A stretch of DNA of 64,000 nt from Xylophilus sp. GW821-FHT01B05 (lineage in GTDB: Bacteria; Pseudomonadota; Gammaproteobacteria; Burkholderiales; Burkholderiaceae_C): contig CP152408.1 of NCBI GenBank assembly GCA_038961845.1, positions 4,712,001 through 4,776,000 of the forward strand. Reading direction: 5' to 3'. The notes under the pieces were generated by a model. That model worked only from the letters and a program-made list of their open reading frames with translations, was not told the origin of the DNA and made no database searches. Positions within the stretch are counted from its first letter, which is position 1, and each line of letters opens with the position of its first letter. Position numbers and translations under genes: made by a program. Shown one piece after another: positions 19,703 to 28,020 of the stretch.

Positions 19703-19829
19703 CGCACTGGGTGCGGGCATCACAAGGCACGCGCCCGTCGGTGCACGCCCGCAGTTGCACACAGCCACGATCGCATCGACGTTCCCCATGCCTTAACCTC
19801 CGCGCTCCGCATCCTGGAGCCCCGCGCCC
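19703..19829 (+). promoter_or_regulatory. ugd-modE intergenic region
   Basis: 127 bp with short GC-rich inverted repeats (GTGCACGCC/CACGCCCGC region) that may end the arn transcript, then an upstream region for the ModE-like gene. No clear promoter hexamers were found. Confidence 0.25.
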
Positions 19830-20177
19830 ATGAAATCCAAAGTGCAGCTCCGCCTGCGCGTCTACCGCGACGACAGCATTGCCATCGGGCCGGGCAAGGT
19901 CCAGTTGCTGGAGGCGATTGCCGAAACCGGCTCCATCTCGGCCGCGGCGCGCCAACTGGAGATGTCCTACCGCCGCGCCTGGCTGCTGGTGGACGAGATG
20001 AACCGCGCCCTCTGCAGCCCTGCCGTGAACACCGCCGCCGGCGGTGCCCATGGTGGCGGCACCGCCCTCACCACGATCGGCCAACAAATCCTGCAGCACT
20101 ACCGGGCCATAGAGAACACCGCCCGCACCGCCGCTGCTGCCGACATCGCGGCACTGACGCGGCTGCTGGCGCCATGA
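19830..20177 (+). CDS. ModE-like winged-helix regulator without molybdate-binding domain
   Basis: 115 residues. It contains the LysR-like winged helix of ModE (LLEAIAETGSISAAARQLEMSYRRAWLLVDEMN, about 25-57) and the following wing (TALTTIGQQIL). The TOBE/Mop domains that bind molybdate in full ModE (about 260 residues) are missing. Such short ModE-like proteins often precede mod operons and control them. It lies 105 nt before modB on the same strand. How it senses molybdate, if it does, cannot be told. Confidence 0.85.
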   Translation: MKSKVQLRLRVYRDDSIAIGPGKVQLLEAIAETGSISAAARQLEMSYRRAWLLVDEMNRALCSPAVNTAAGGAHGGGTALTTIGQQILQHYRAIENTARTAAAADIAALTRLLAP

Positions 20178-20282
20178 GCGTCACCAGCGGCCGGATGGCC
20201 TGATACGTAGCCTTAGCCGTAGCCGGGAAACGGCAGGGACTCTCCCCTGCCAATTGCAAGCATCCGTTATATTCGCGCGGAC
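20178..20282 (+). promoter_or_regulatory. modB upstream region with ModE-like half-site and hairpin
   Basis: A GC-rich hairpin (GGCAGGG / CCCTGCC, about 20232-20251) is followed by CGTTATAT at 20265-20272. That matches one half of the ModE operator (CGTTATATA), but the second half-site is not evident. This is the likely control site of the mod operon. Confidence 0.35.
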
Positions 20283-20960
20283 ATGACGAATGGTCTGCTT
20301 GCATCCATGGACTGGTTCCCGCTGGTCCTCTCACTGAAGGTCGCCGCGCTGGCCACCGTGCTGGCGCTGATCGCCGGTGTGGCGCTGGGCTGGGTGTTTG
20401 CGCGCAAGCGCTTTCCGGGCCGCTCGGTGCTGGAGGCGGCCTTCATGCTGCCGCTGGTGTTGCCGCCGACCGTGATCGGCTACGCCATCCTGGTGGCTGC
20501 CGGGCGCCGCAGCCCGCTGGGCGCGTGGCTGCGCGAGCACCTGGACTACACCATCATCTTCAGCTGGCATGGCGCAGTGGTTGCGTCGGCCGTGGTGGCA
20601 TTGCCGCTAGTGTTCAAGTCCGCCAGCGCAGCCTTTGCCGGCGTCGACCGGTCGCTGGAGGCCGCTGCCAGCACGCTGCGCCAATCGCCCATGTCGGTCT
20701 TCCTGCGCGTGACGCTGCCGCTGGCCTGGCCCGGCATCCTGGCCGGCACGCTGCTGGCTTTTGCGCGCGCCATGGGCGAATTTGGCGCCTCGCTGATGGT
20801 GGCCGGCTCCATACCCAAACAGACCCAGACGCTGTCCATGGCGATCTACGACGCCGTGCAGGCCGGGCATGACGACATGGCGCTGCTGCTGGTCGTCATC
20901 ACCTCGGTCCTGTCGATCACCGTGCTGGTGCTGTCGAACCGCTTTTTCTCTCTTCGTTGA
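20283..20960 (+). CDS. modB: molybdate ABC transporter permease
   Basis: 225 residues with five hydrophobic segments. The ABC permease EAA loop is RSLEAAASTLRQSPMSVFLRVTLPLAWPGI (split over about 120-150). It forms the inner-membrane channel for molybdate with ModC. Here it comes before modA, whereas the usual order is modA-modB-modC. 18 nt separate it from modA. Confidence 0.93.
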   Translation: MTNGLLASMDWFPLVLSLKVAALATVLALIAGVALGWVFARKRFPGRSVLEAAFMLPLVLPPTVIGYAILVAAGRRSPLGAWLREHLDYTIIFSWHGAVVASAVVALPLVFKSASAAFAGVDRSLEAAASTLRQSPMSVFLRVTLPLAWPGILAGTLLAFARAMGEFGASLMVAGSIPKQTQTLSMAIYDAVQAGHDDMALLLVVITSVLSITVLVLSNRFFSLR

Positions 20961-20978
20961 CATCCAAGGAGTTCCCCC

Positions 20979-21728
20979 ATGCGTTCTTTCCGCCTCTTGT
21001 CCCTGGTCGTCGCGCTGGCGCTGCCGCTGGCCGCGTCCGCGCAGCAGCTCACCGTGTCCGCAGCCGCCAGCCTGACTGACGCCTTCAAGGAACTCGCACC
21101 CAAGTTCGAAGCCAGCAAGCCCGGCACCACGCTGCGCTTTAACTTCGCCGCCTCGGGCACGTTGCTGCAGCAGGTCAGCCAGGGCGCGCCGGTAGACGTG
21201 TTCGCCAGCGCCGACCAGGAAACCATGGACCGCGGCGTGCAGCAAAAGCTGATCGACACCGACAGCCGCCGCAACTTCGTCACCAACAGCCTGGTGCTGA
21301 TCGAGCCGGCCCAGGGCGGCACCGGCGTCAAGTCGCTGCAGGACCTGGCCGGCCCCAGCATCAAACGCATTGCCGTCGGCAAGACCGCCACCGTGCCGGT
21401 GGGCCGCTACACCAAGCAGGTGCTGGACGGCGCCAAGCTGTGGGAGCCACTCGAGCCCAAGTTCGTGCAGGCCGACAGCGTGCGCCAGGTGCTCGACTAC
21501 GTGAGCCGCGGCGAGGCCGAAGCCGGCTTTGTCTACCGCACCGATGCCGCCATTGCCGGTGACAAAGTCAAGATCGTGCTCACGCCTTCGGGCCACACGC
21601 CGGTGAGCTACCCGGTGGCGGTGGTGGCCGACAGCAAGCAGAAGGCGCTGGGCCAGGACTTCATCACCTTCCTGACCTCCGATGCCTCGCAGCAGGTGCT
21701 GGCGCGTTACGGCTTCGGCAAGCCATGA
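20979..21728 (+). CDS. modA: molybdate ABC transporter substrate-binding protein
   Basis: 249 residues. A Sec signal peptide (about 1-21, ending ASAQ) precedes the periplasmic binding protein, with LTVSAAASLTDAFKEL, the oxyanion-binding start of ModA, and NFAASGTLLQQ. It binds molybdate or tungstate in the periplasm. RBS AAGGAG. The stop codon TGA at 21726-21728 overlaps the first bases of the 274-bp element. Confidence 0.95.
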   Translation: MRSFRLLSLVVALALPLAASAQQLTVSAAASLTDAFKELAPKFEASKPGTTLRFNFAASGTLLQQVSQGAPVDVFASADQETMDRGVQQKLIDTDSRRNFVTNSLVLIEPAQGGTGVKSLQDLAGPSIKRIAVGKTATVPVGRYTKQVLDGAKLWEPLEPKFVQADSVRQVLDYVSRGEAEAGFVYRTDAAIAGDKVKIVLTPSGHTPVSYPVAVVADSKQKALGQDFITFLTSDASQQVLARYGFGKP

Positions 21729-22000
21729 GAACGTGTTTACGATCTGTATGGGGATCGCATTGGAGTGCAATCGGGATGAGTGGGTGGCCCAGTCTGCGCC
21801 GCATGGGCTCGTGCCCATGCAAGCAGATGGGGCGCTCAATCGCCCGATTTCACTCCAACCCCTTCGGGCAAGTGTCTTTGCGGGCGGTCTGCGGCGTTGC
21901 GGCGCTTGCCAATAGCGGTGCTATTGGCGGCGCACCGCGCCTTGCATCCCATCCCGCAAAGACACTTGTGCGACCCCATAGAGATCGTAAATACGTTCTC
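21727..22000. repeat. 274-bp structured dispersed element, copy 1
   Basis: Near-identical (about 93 percent by eye) to 48218-48491. Terminal arms 21727-21753 and 21974-22000 pair over 27 positions with one wobble and one mismatch. Inside are: a stem 21760-21775/21843-21858 with a nested perfect 8-bp hairpin at 21801-21820; a short CCC/GGG hairpin near 21860-21868; and a perfect 16-bp stem 21869-21884/21953-21968 with a nested 9-bp hairpin at 21908-21928. It codes for nothing recognisable and no target duplication is seen. It fills the modA-modC gap. Possibly a MITE or a large REP/ERIC-like element; see findings. Confidence 0.85.
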
Positions 22001-22002
22001 CT

Positions 22003-22791
22003 ATGATCGACGTCGATCTGCGCCTGTCGGTGGCCGACGATCGTCGGCGCTTTGAGCTGGCCGTGCGCTTTGCCACGGATGTGCCCTTTGCGGCGCTGTA
22101 CGGGCCATCGGGTTCGGGCAAGTCGCTCACACTGCAGGCGATGGCCGGCCTGCTGCGGCCCACATCGGGCCATGTGCGCCTGGACGGCCGCACGCTGTAT
22201 GACTCGGCCACCGGCATCGACCTGCCGCCGCCGGCACGCCGCATCGGCTACCTGTTCCAGCACTACGCGCTGTTCCCGCACCTCTCGGTGCGCGACAACA
22301 TTGCCTTCGGGCTGACCTCGTGGCGGCGGCGCCGCATCGCCGAAGAAGACCGCGTCCAGATCGACAGCCTGCTCGACGGCTTTGGCCTGCGCGAGATGGC
22401 CGACAGCCGGCCGGGCTCGCTATCCGGTGGCCAGCAGCAGCGCGTGGCCCTGGCCCGCGCACTGGCCTGCCGGCCACAGGTGCTGCTGCTGGACGAACCC
22501 TTTGCCGCGCTCAACCCCATGCTGCGCAGCAGCCTGCGCCAGGAACTGGCCGAGGTGCGACGGCGCTGGAACATCCCGGTGCTGATGATCACCCACGATA
22601 TCGACGACGTGCTGGAGCTGGCCGATGTCGCCTTTGTCTACCAGCACGGGCAGGTGGTGCGGGAGATAGACCTGCGCAACGCGCAAAGCCGCGACCTGGC
22701 CCTGCAACAGTTGGGCGCACCGGCGGCGGCAGAAGAATCTCCCCTGCGACAAAAGCTGCGCGGCCTGTTGCAAGGCGCTGCGGCGCGCTGA
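22003..22791 (+). CDS. modC: molybdate ABC transporter ATP-binding protein
   Basis: 262 residues. Walker A GPSGSGKS (about 32-39), Q-loop FQHYALFPHLSV, signature LSGGQQQR, Walker B VLLLDEPFAALN. It hydrolyses ATP to drive molybdate import with ModB. E. coli ModC is about 350 residues with a C-terminal TOBE domain; that domain is absent here. The ATG at 22003 follows the structured element by 2 nt and has no Shine-Dalgarno, so the element may have displaced the original ribosome site. Confidence 0.92.
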   Translation: MIDVDLRLSVADDRRRFELAVRFATDVPFAALYGPSGSGKSLTLQAMAGLLRPTSGHVRLDGRTLYDSATGIDLPPPARRIGYLFQHYALFPHLSVRDNIAFGLTSWRRRRIAEEDRVQIDSLLDGFGLREMADSRPGSLSGGQQQRVALARALACRPQVLLLDEPFAALNPMLRSSLRQELAEVRRRWNIPVLMITHDIDDVLELADVAFVYQHGQVVREIDLRNAQSRDLALQQLGAPAAAEESPLRQKLRGLLQGAAAR

Positions 22792-22792
22792 A

Positions 22793-23854
22793 TCAGCGGC
22801 GCACAGCGCCTTGTTCATACCAGGCCTGCGACCGGTTCACCACGGACACCACCAGCAGCATCACCGGCACTTCGATCAGCACGCCCACCACCGTCGCCAG
22901 CGCCGCCCCCGATTGAAAGCCGAACAGGCTGATCGCCGTCGCAACGGCCAGCTCGAAGAAATTGCTCGCACCTATCAGCGCCGAAGGGCCGGCCACGCAA
23001 TGCGCCACGCCCATCCGGCGGTTGAGCAGGTAGGCCAGGCCCGAATTGAACAGCACCTGGATGAAGATAGGCACGGCCAGCAACGCGATCACCAGCGGCT
23101 GCGCGATGATGGTCTCGCCCTGAAAGGCAAACAGCAGTACCAGGGTCGCAAGCAGCGCAGTGATCGACCAGGGGCCGAGCTTCGCGGCAACGCTATCGAG
23201 GTGCTGCCTGCCCCGGGCCAGCAGACGCTTGCGCAGCCACTGCGCCATGACCACGGGCACGATGATGTAGAGGCCCACCGATGCCATCAGCGTGCCCCAC
23301 GGAACGGCAATGGACGACAGGCCCAGCAGCAGCGCCACCAGCGGCGCGAACGCCACGACCATGATGGCGTCGTTCAAGGCAACCTGGGACAGCGTGAAGT
23401 AAGGGTCGCCCTTGCAGAGCTGGCTCCAGACAAAGACCATGGCGGTGCACGGCGCGGCAGCCAGCAGGATCAGGCCGGCGACATAGCTGTCCAGTTGGGC
23501 CGCAGGCAGCATCGGCGCGAACACATGGCGAATGAAGATCCAGCCGAGGATGGCCATGGAAAACGGCTTCACCCCCCAGTTGATGAGCAGCGTGACCCCG
23601 ATGCCGCGCCAATGGGATTTGACCTGGCCGAGGGCCGAGAAGTCGACCCGCAGCAGCATGGGAATGACCATGATCCAGATCAGCACGCCCACCGGCACAT
23701 TGACCTTCGCCACCTCCAAAGCGGCGATATGGCGGAACAAGCCTGGCCAGCCCTGGCCAAGGCCTATGCCGACAACAATGCACAGGGCCACCCAAAGCGT
23801 CAGGTAACGCTCGAAACGGCCCATCGGCGGTTTGGCTGCCGACGAATCCTGCAC
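22793..23854 (-). CDS. acr3: ACR3-family arsenite efflux permease
   Basis: 353 residues from a GTG at 23854, or 343 from ATG at 23824. About ten hydrophobic helices; LLAAAPCTAMVFVWSQL contains the conserved Cys of ACR3 transporters, and ALNDAIMVVAF and GPSALIGASNFFELAVA are also typical. It exports arsenite across the inner membrane. It starts 13 nt after the arsC stop with GAGGTGG upstream, which favours the GTG. Last gene of an arsR-arsC-acr3 operon; convergent with modC, 1 nt apart. Confidence 0.9.
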   Translation of the reverse strand: MQDSSAAKPPMGRFERYLTLWVALCIVVGIGLGQGWPGLFRHIAALEVAKVNVPVGVLIWIMVIPMLLRVDFSALGQVKSHWRGIGVTLLINWGVKPFSMAILGWIFIRHVFAPMLPAAQLDSYVAGLILLAAAPCTAMVFVWSQLCKGDPYFTLSQVALNDAIMVVAFAPLVALLLGLSSIAVPWGTLMASVGLYIIVPVVMAQWLRKRLLARGRQHLDSVAAKLGPWSITALLATLVLLFAFQGETIIAQPLVIALLAVPIFIQVLFNSGLAYLLNRRMGVAHCVAGPSALIGASNFFELAVATAISLFGFQSGAALATVVGVLIEVPVMLLVVSVVNRSQAWYEQGAVRR

Positions 23855-23867
23855 GGACGCCCCCACC

Positions 23868-24374
23868 TCAGGCACTCGCCAAGGCGTGTCCGATGGCCTG
23901 CATCTCGCGCTTGATCGCCGCGCGATCAAGGCTTGCGAAAGGCAGGCTCACGAAGATGCGCACGCGGCCCATGATCTGGCGAAAGACCGTATCGAAGCCG
24001 CGTTGCTTTGCCTCATCGCTGCCCTCGACGGCGGCTGGGTCCTCGAAGCCCCAGTGGGCCGAAATGGGCTGGCCGGGCCAGATCGGGCAGACCTCGCCTG
24101 CGGCGTTGTCGCACACCGTGACGATGAAATCCATTTGCGGCGCATCAGGCACAGCGAACTCGTCCCAGCTCTTGCTACGCAGATGCTCGACGGGATAGCC
24201 CACCTGCCGGGCCTTGTCGATGGCGCGGGGATTGACCCGGCCGTTGGGATGGCTGCCCGCGCTATAGGCGCGGAAGCGGCCCTGGCCCAGGGTGTTGATC
24301 AGGGCCTCGGCCATGATGCTGCGCGCCGAGTTGCCGGTGCACAGCACCAGGACGTTGAAGATCTTTTCAGTCAT
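23868..24374 (-). CDS. arsC: arsenate reductase, low-molecular-weight phosphatase type
   Basis: 168 residues. The P-loop LCTGNSARS (CX5R, near residue 10-17) and later Cys/Asp residues (VTVCDNAAGE, DPAAVEGSD) are typical of thioredoxin-coupled ArsC. It reduces arsenate to arsenite for export by ACR3. Start ATG overlaps the arsR stop (ATGA). Slightly longer than the usual 130-140 residues because of a C-terminal stretch of about 25 residues. Confidence 0.92.
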   Translation of the reverse strand: MTEKIFNVLVLCTGNSARSIMAEALINTLGQGRFRAYSAGSHPNGRVNPRAIDKARQVGYPVEHLRSKSWDEFAVPDAPQMDFIVTVCDNAAGEVCPIWPGQPISAHWGFEDPAAVEGSDEAKQRGFDTVFRQIMGRVRIFVSLPFASLDRAAIKREMQAIGHALASA

Positions 24375-24724
24375 GCCTTGCTTTCCGTTGCGGTGTTGTG
24401 GGGCGGCGGTGGCAGGGCCGGCACGCAGACCTCGCAAGGCGCGCCACCGCAGCAGTTTTCCGTGAGGAAACCAAGGAGCTCGTTCATCGCGGCGAAATTA
24501 GGTGCATAGATGACAAAGCGTCCGTCCTGCCGCGAAGTGACCAGTTGCGCCTGGGACAGCTCCCGCAGGTGAAAGGAAAGGGACGAAGACGGCATGTCCA
24601 TGGCCTGCGCGATCTTTCCAGCGGACATGCCATCAGGGCCAGCCAGCACCAGACAACGGAACACCTCAAGGCGAGAGGCTTGGGCCAGGGCGGCGAGTGC
24701 GGCGACGGCAGATTTCATTTCCAT
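24371..24724 (-). CDS. arsR: ArsR-family metalloregulator
   Basis: 117 residues. The winged helix (ALAQASRLEVFRCLV ... SSSLSFHLRELSQAQLV) is followed by a C-terminal NCCGGAPCEVC cysteine cluster, a likely arsenite-binding site unlike the classical ELCVCDL motif in the DNA-binding helix. It represses its own operon until arsenite binds. Two starts are possible (24724 or 24718); a TATACT hexamer lies only about 7 nt before the first ATG, so the mRNA may be nearly leaderless. Confidence 0.92.
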   Translation of the reverse strand: MEMKSAVAALAALAQASRLEVFRCLVLAGPDGMSAGKIAQAMDMPSSSLSFHLRELSQAQLVTSRQDGRFVIYAPNFAAMNELLGFLTENCCGGAPCEVCVPALPPPPHNTATESKA

Positions 24725-24746
24725 ATTTCCAAGTATATGGAAATAT
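24723..24746. promoter_or_regulatory. ArsR operator
   Basis: A perfect 8-bp inverted repeat ATATTTCC-N8-GGAAATAT overlaps the arsR start codon and a -10-like TATACT on the minus strand. Its symmetry and position fit an ArsR dimer site that blocks transcription initiation. Confidence 0.7.
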
Positions 24747-24804
24747 CACACCAAATCACGCGCTGCTTCCCGCCCCGCCCCAAGGCTGGGCGACCTGCCC
24801 GCTC

Positions 24805-24832
24805 TTGAAACGCCTCCAAAAGCCTATATGAT
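24805..24832 (+). promoter_or_regulatory. groESL promoter
   Basis: TTGAAA (24805-24810) and TATGAT (24827-24832) with a 16-bp spacer form a good sigma-70 promoter. The CTTGAAA at the -35 also resembles the sigma-32 -35 box, so heat-shock control may be dual. The CIRCE operator starts at the last base of the -10. Confidence 0.7.
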
Positions 24833-24858
24833 TAGCACTCGCAGGGCTTGAGTGCTAG
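24832..24858. promoter_or_regulatory. CIRCE operator (HrcA site)
   Basis: TTAGCACTC-N9-GAGTGCTAG matches the CIRCE consensus TTAGCACTC-N9-GAGTGCTAA in 17 of 18 arm positions. HrcA binding here would repress groESL between heat shocks. Confidence 0.93.
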
Positions 24859-24904
24859 CAACTGCTTCTGGCGGTTGACGGTGCGTGTCCTTGTGCCTTT
24901 TGCC

Positions 24905-24931
24905 ACATCGCCCCCTGAGGCGATGTTTTTT
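24905..24931 (+). terminator. terminator-like hairpin inside the groESL leader
   Basis: A perfect 8-bp stem (ACATCGCC / GGCGATGT, loop CCCTGA) is followed directly by a run of T. It lies between the promoter and groES, 34 nt before the ATG, so it could cut short groESL transcripts or release a short leader RNA. Confidence 0.6.
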
Positions 24932-24965
24932 CGACCTGACATTGTCCCAATTCCTAGGAGATGCA

Positions 24966-25256
24966 ATGAACCTTCGTCCTCTGCACGATCGCGTGATCGT
25001 CAAGCGCATTGACAGCGAAACCAAGACCGCTTCGGGCATCGTGATCCCCGACGCAGCGGCCGAAAAGCCTGATCAAGGCGAAGTTCTGGCCGTCGGCCCG
25101 GGCAAGAAGAACGACAAGGGTGAAGTCTCCGCTGTCGGCGTGAAGGTCGGCGACCGCGTGCTGTTCGGCAAGTACTCGGGCCAGACCGTCAAGGTCGGTG
25201 GCGACGAGCTGCTGGTCATGAAGGAAGAAGACCTGTTCGCGGTCGTCGAGAAGTAA
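24966..25256 (+). CDS. groES: co-chaperonin GroES
   Basis: 96 residues, the normal size for Gro[16 protein letters not shown] at the N-terminus and the mobile loop [14 protein letters not shown] (about 17-30) are typical; [16 protein letters not shown] ends the protein. It caps GroEL during folding cycles. Strong ribosome site AGGAG; first gene of groESL. Confidence 0.98.
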   Translation: MNLRPLHDRVIVKRIDSETKTASGIVIPDAAAEKPDQGEVLAVGPGKKNDKGEVSAVGVKVGDRVLFGKYSGQTVKVGGDELLVMKEEDLFAVVEK

Positions 25257-25284
25257 TTTCTCGCTTCCCTAGCATCCCTCTTAA

Positions 25285-26955
<1,671 letters not shown>

Positions 26956-27003
26956 GAGCCCGGTCGACCCACTTCGCCGGCCTGCCGGCGAAGCAAGTCA
27001 CGC

Positions 27004-27043
27004 AAAAGCCCCCGCAGGTTGCAAGACCTGCGGGGGCTTTTTC
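27004..27043 (+). terminator. rho-independent terminator of groESL
   Basis: AAAAGCCCCCGCAGGT-loop-ACCTGCGGGGGCTTTTT: a stem of more than 12 bp with a T-run. A-tract on the other side makes it potentially bidirectional. Confidence 0.92.
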
Positions 27044-27130
27044 ATGGCGCAGGCGGCGCAACCGCAACGAAGGCCCGCGCGATCTCCCCCGCGATGGCCA
27101 AGGCCCAGCCCACGGTCACGCGGCCACTGG

Positions 27131-27256
27131 CATGCTGACAAGCTCAAGATCGACGAGCGCAAGTTCCGAAATGCCATTGTGCAGATTCCAGAGAAAGACC
27201 TGGTTCCAAACGGCACGGCCAAGTATGTCGGCGGCCAGCAGGCGCTGTTTGAATAA
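27131..27256 (+). pseudogene. remnant of an unidentified gene (3' end)
   Basis: The codons here read KLKIDERKFRNAIVQI, then PEKDLVPNGTAKYVGG, ending QQALFE and TAA. The segment has the look of a real protein C-terminus, but upstream the frame runs into GC-rich sequence and the groEL terminator, so its start is lost. The family was not recognised. It marks the left edge of an accessory patch and may be what is left of an inserted or deleted gene. Confidence 0.3.
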
Positions 27257-27319
27257 TTTGACCAAATCGAACGATTCAGCTAAATTGCACGATCCAACCC
27301 TCACGCAAGGAGCGCCACC

Positions 27320-27571
27320 ATGCAAACCTTCACTGCCAACGAAGCCAAGACCCGGTTCGGAGAATTCCTGGACCGCGCGCAGCGTGCGCCGGTGGGCGTG
27401 CTCAAGCATGACCGTCTGGTGGGTGTGATGGTGAGCGTGCAAGATTACGAATCGATGCGGGCCTTTTATGCCGACAGGCTTCAAAAAACGCTCGAAGAAT
27501 CTGCCGCTCACGCCGCCGCCGCGGGCATGACGCCGGAAATCCTGGACCAACTGCTTGCCGATGAAAGTTGA
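27320..27571 (+). CDS. antitoxin, Phd/YefM family
   Basis: 83 residues. FTANEAKTRFGEFLDRAQRAPVGVLKHDRLVGVMVS is the Phd/YefM DNA-binding fold; the C-terminal half (about 50-83) is the disordered toxin-binding tail. It neutralises the neighbouring PIN toxin and probably represses the operon. RBS AAGGAG. Its last codons overlap the toxin start by 11 nt. Confidence 0.88.
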   Translation: MQTFTANEAKTRFGEFLDRAQRAPVGVLKHDRLVGVMVSVQDYESMRAFYADRLQKTLEESAAHAAAAGMTPEILDQLLADES

Positions 27572-28007
27572 GCGTCGCCTTGCGGTGGTGCTCGATACCA
27601 ATGTCTGGATCAGCGCAGCGCTGTCCCAGGCGGGGCCTCCCGCCAAAGTAGTGGCCCATGTTTTGGCATATGCCCTGCCGGTGTTTTGTGACGCCACTTT
27701 TGCGGAGTTGCACTCCCGCATCTGGAAGCCGAAATTCGACCGCTACCTGACGATCGAAGCGCGAAACAAATTGCTGGATACGGCGCTTGCCGTTGCGCGA
27801 TGGGTCGAAATCCAGGCGTCGCTTTCGACGCAAACACATTGCCGAGATCCAGACGATGATGTATTCATCCACACCGCCCTGTCGGCGAACGCGCAGTGGT
27901 TGGTTACTGGAGACGATGATCTGCTTTCCGCGCCGGCAGTGCCGCATCTTCAGATCGTGAGCCCCAAGCAGGCCTTGGCGCAACCAGTATTTCAAACGCC
28001 CGGTTGA
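27561..28007 (+). CDS. PIN-domain toxin
   Basis: 148 residues. Acidic active-site residues appear in VLDTNVWISAAL (about 9-20), ATFAELHSRI and CRDPDDDVFIHTAL, with TGDDDLL near the C-terminus. PIN toxins of this group are RNases. The ATG at 27561 overlaps the antitoxin by 11 nt; a TTG 6 nt earlier is possible. Pairing with the Phd-type antitoxin makes a type II toxin-antitoxin module. Confidence 0.88.
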   Translation: MKVERRLAVVLDTNVWISAALSQAGPPAKVVAHVLAYALPVFCDATFAELHSRIWKPKFDRYLTIEARNKLLDTALAVARWVEIQASLSTQTHCRDPDDDVFIHTALSANAQWLVTGDDDLLSAPAVPHLQIVSPKQALAQPVFQTPG

Positions 28008-28020
28008 GAAGCGTTATGCA

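Noticed and set aside
20178..20282. Molybdenum cofactor (Moco) riboswitch before modB
   Set aside because: A hairpin is present, but the region is too short and lacks the conserved Moco RNA segments.
21725..22003. Target-site duplication around the 274-bp element
   Set aside because: Flanks of both copies (CCAT/CTAT and CTCTG/AGGCC) do not match, so transposition with duplication could not be shown.
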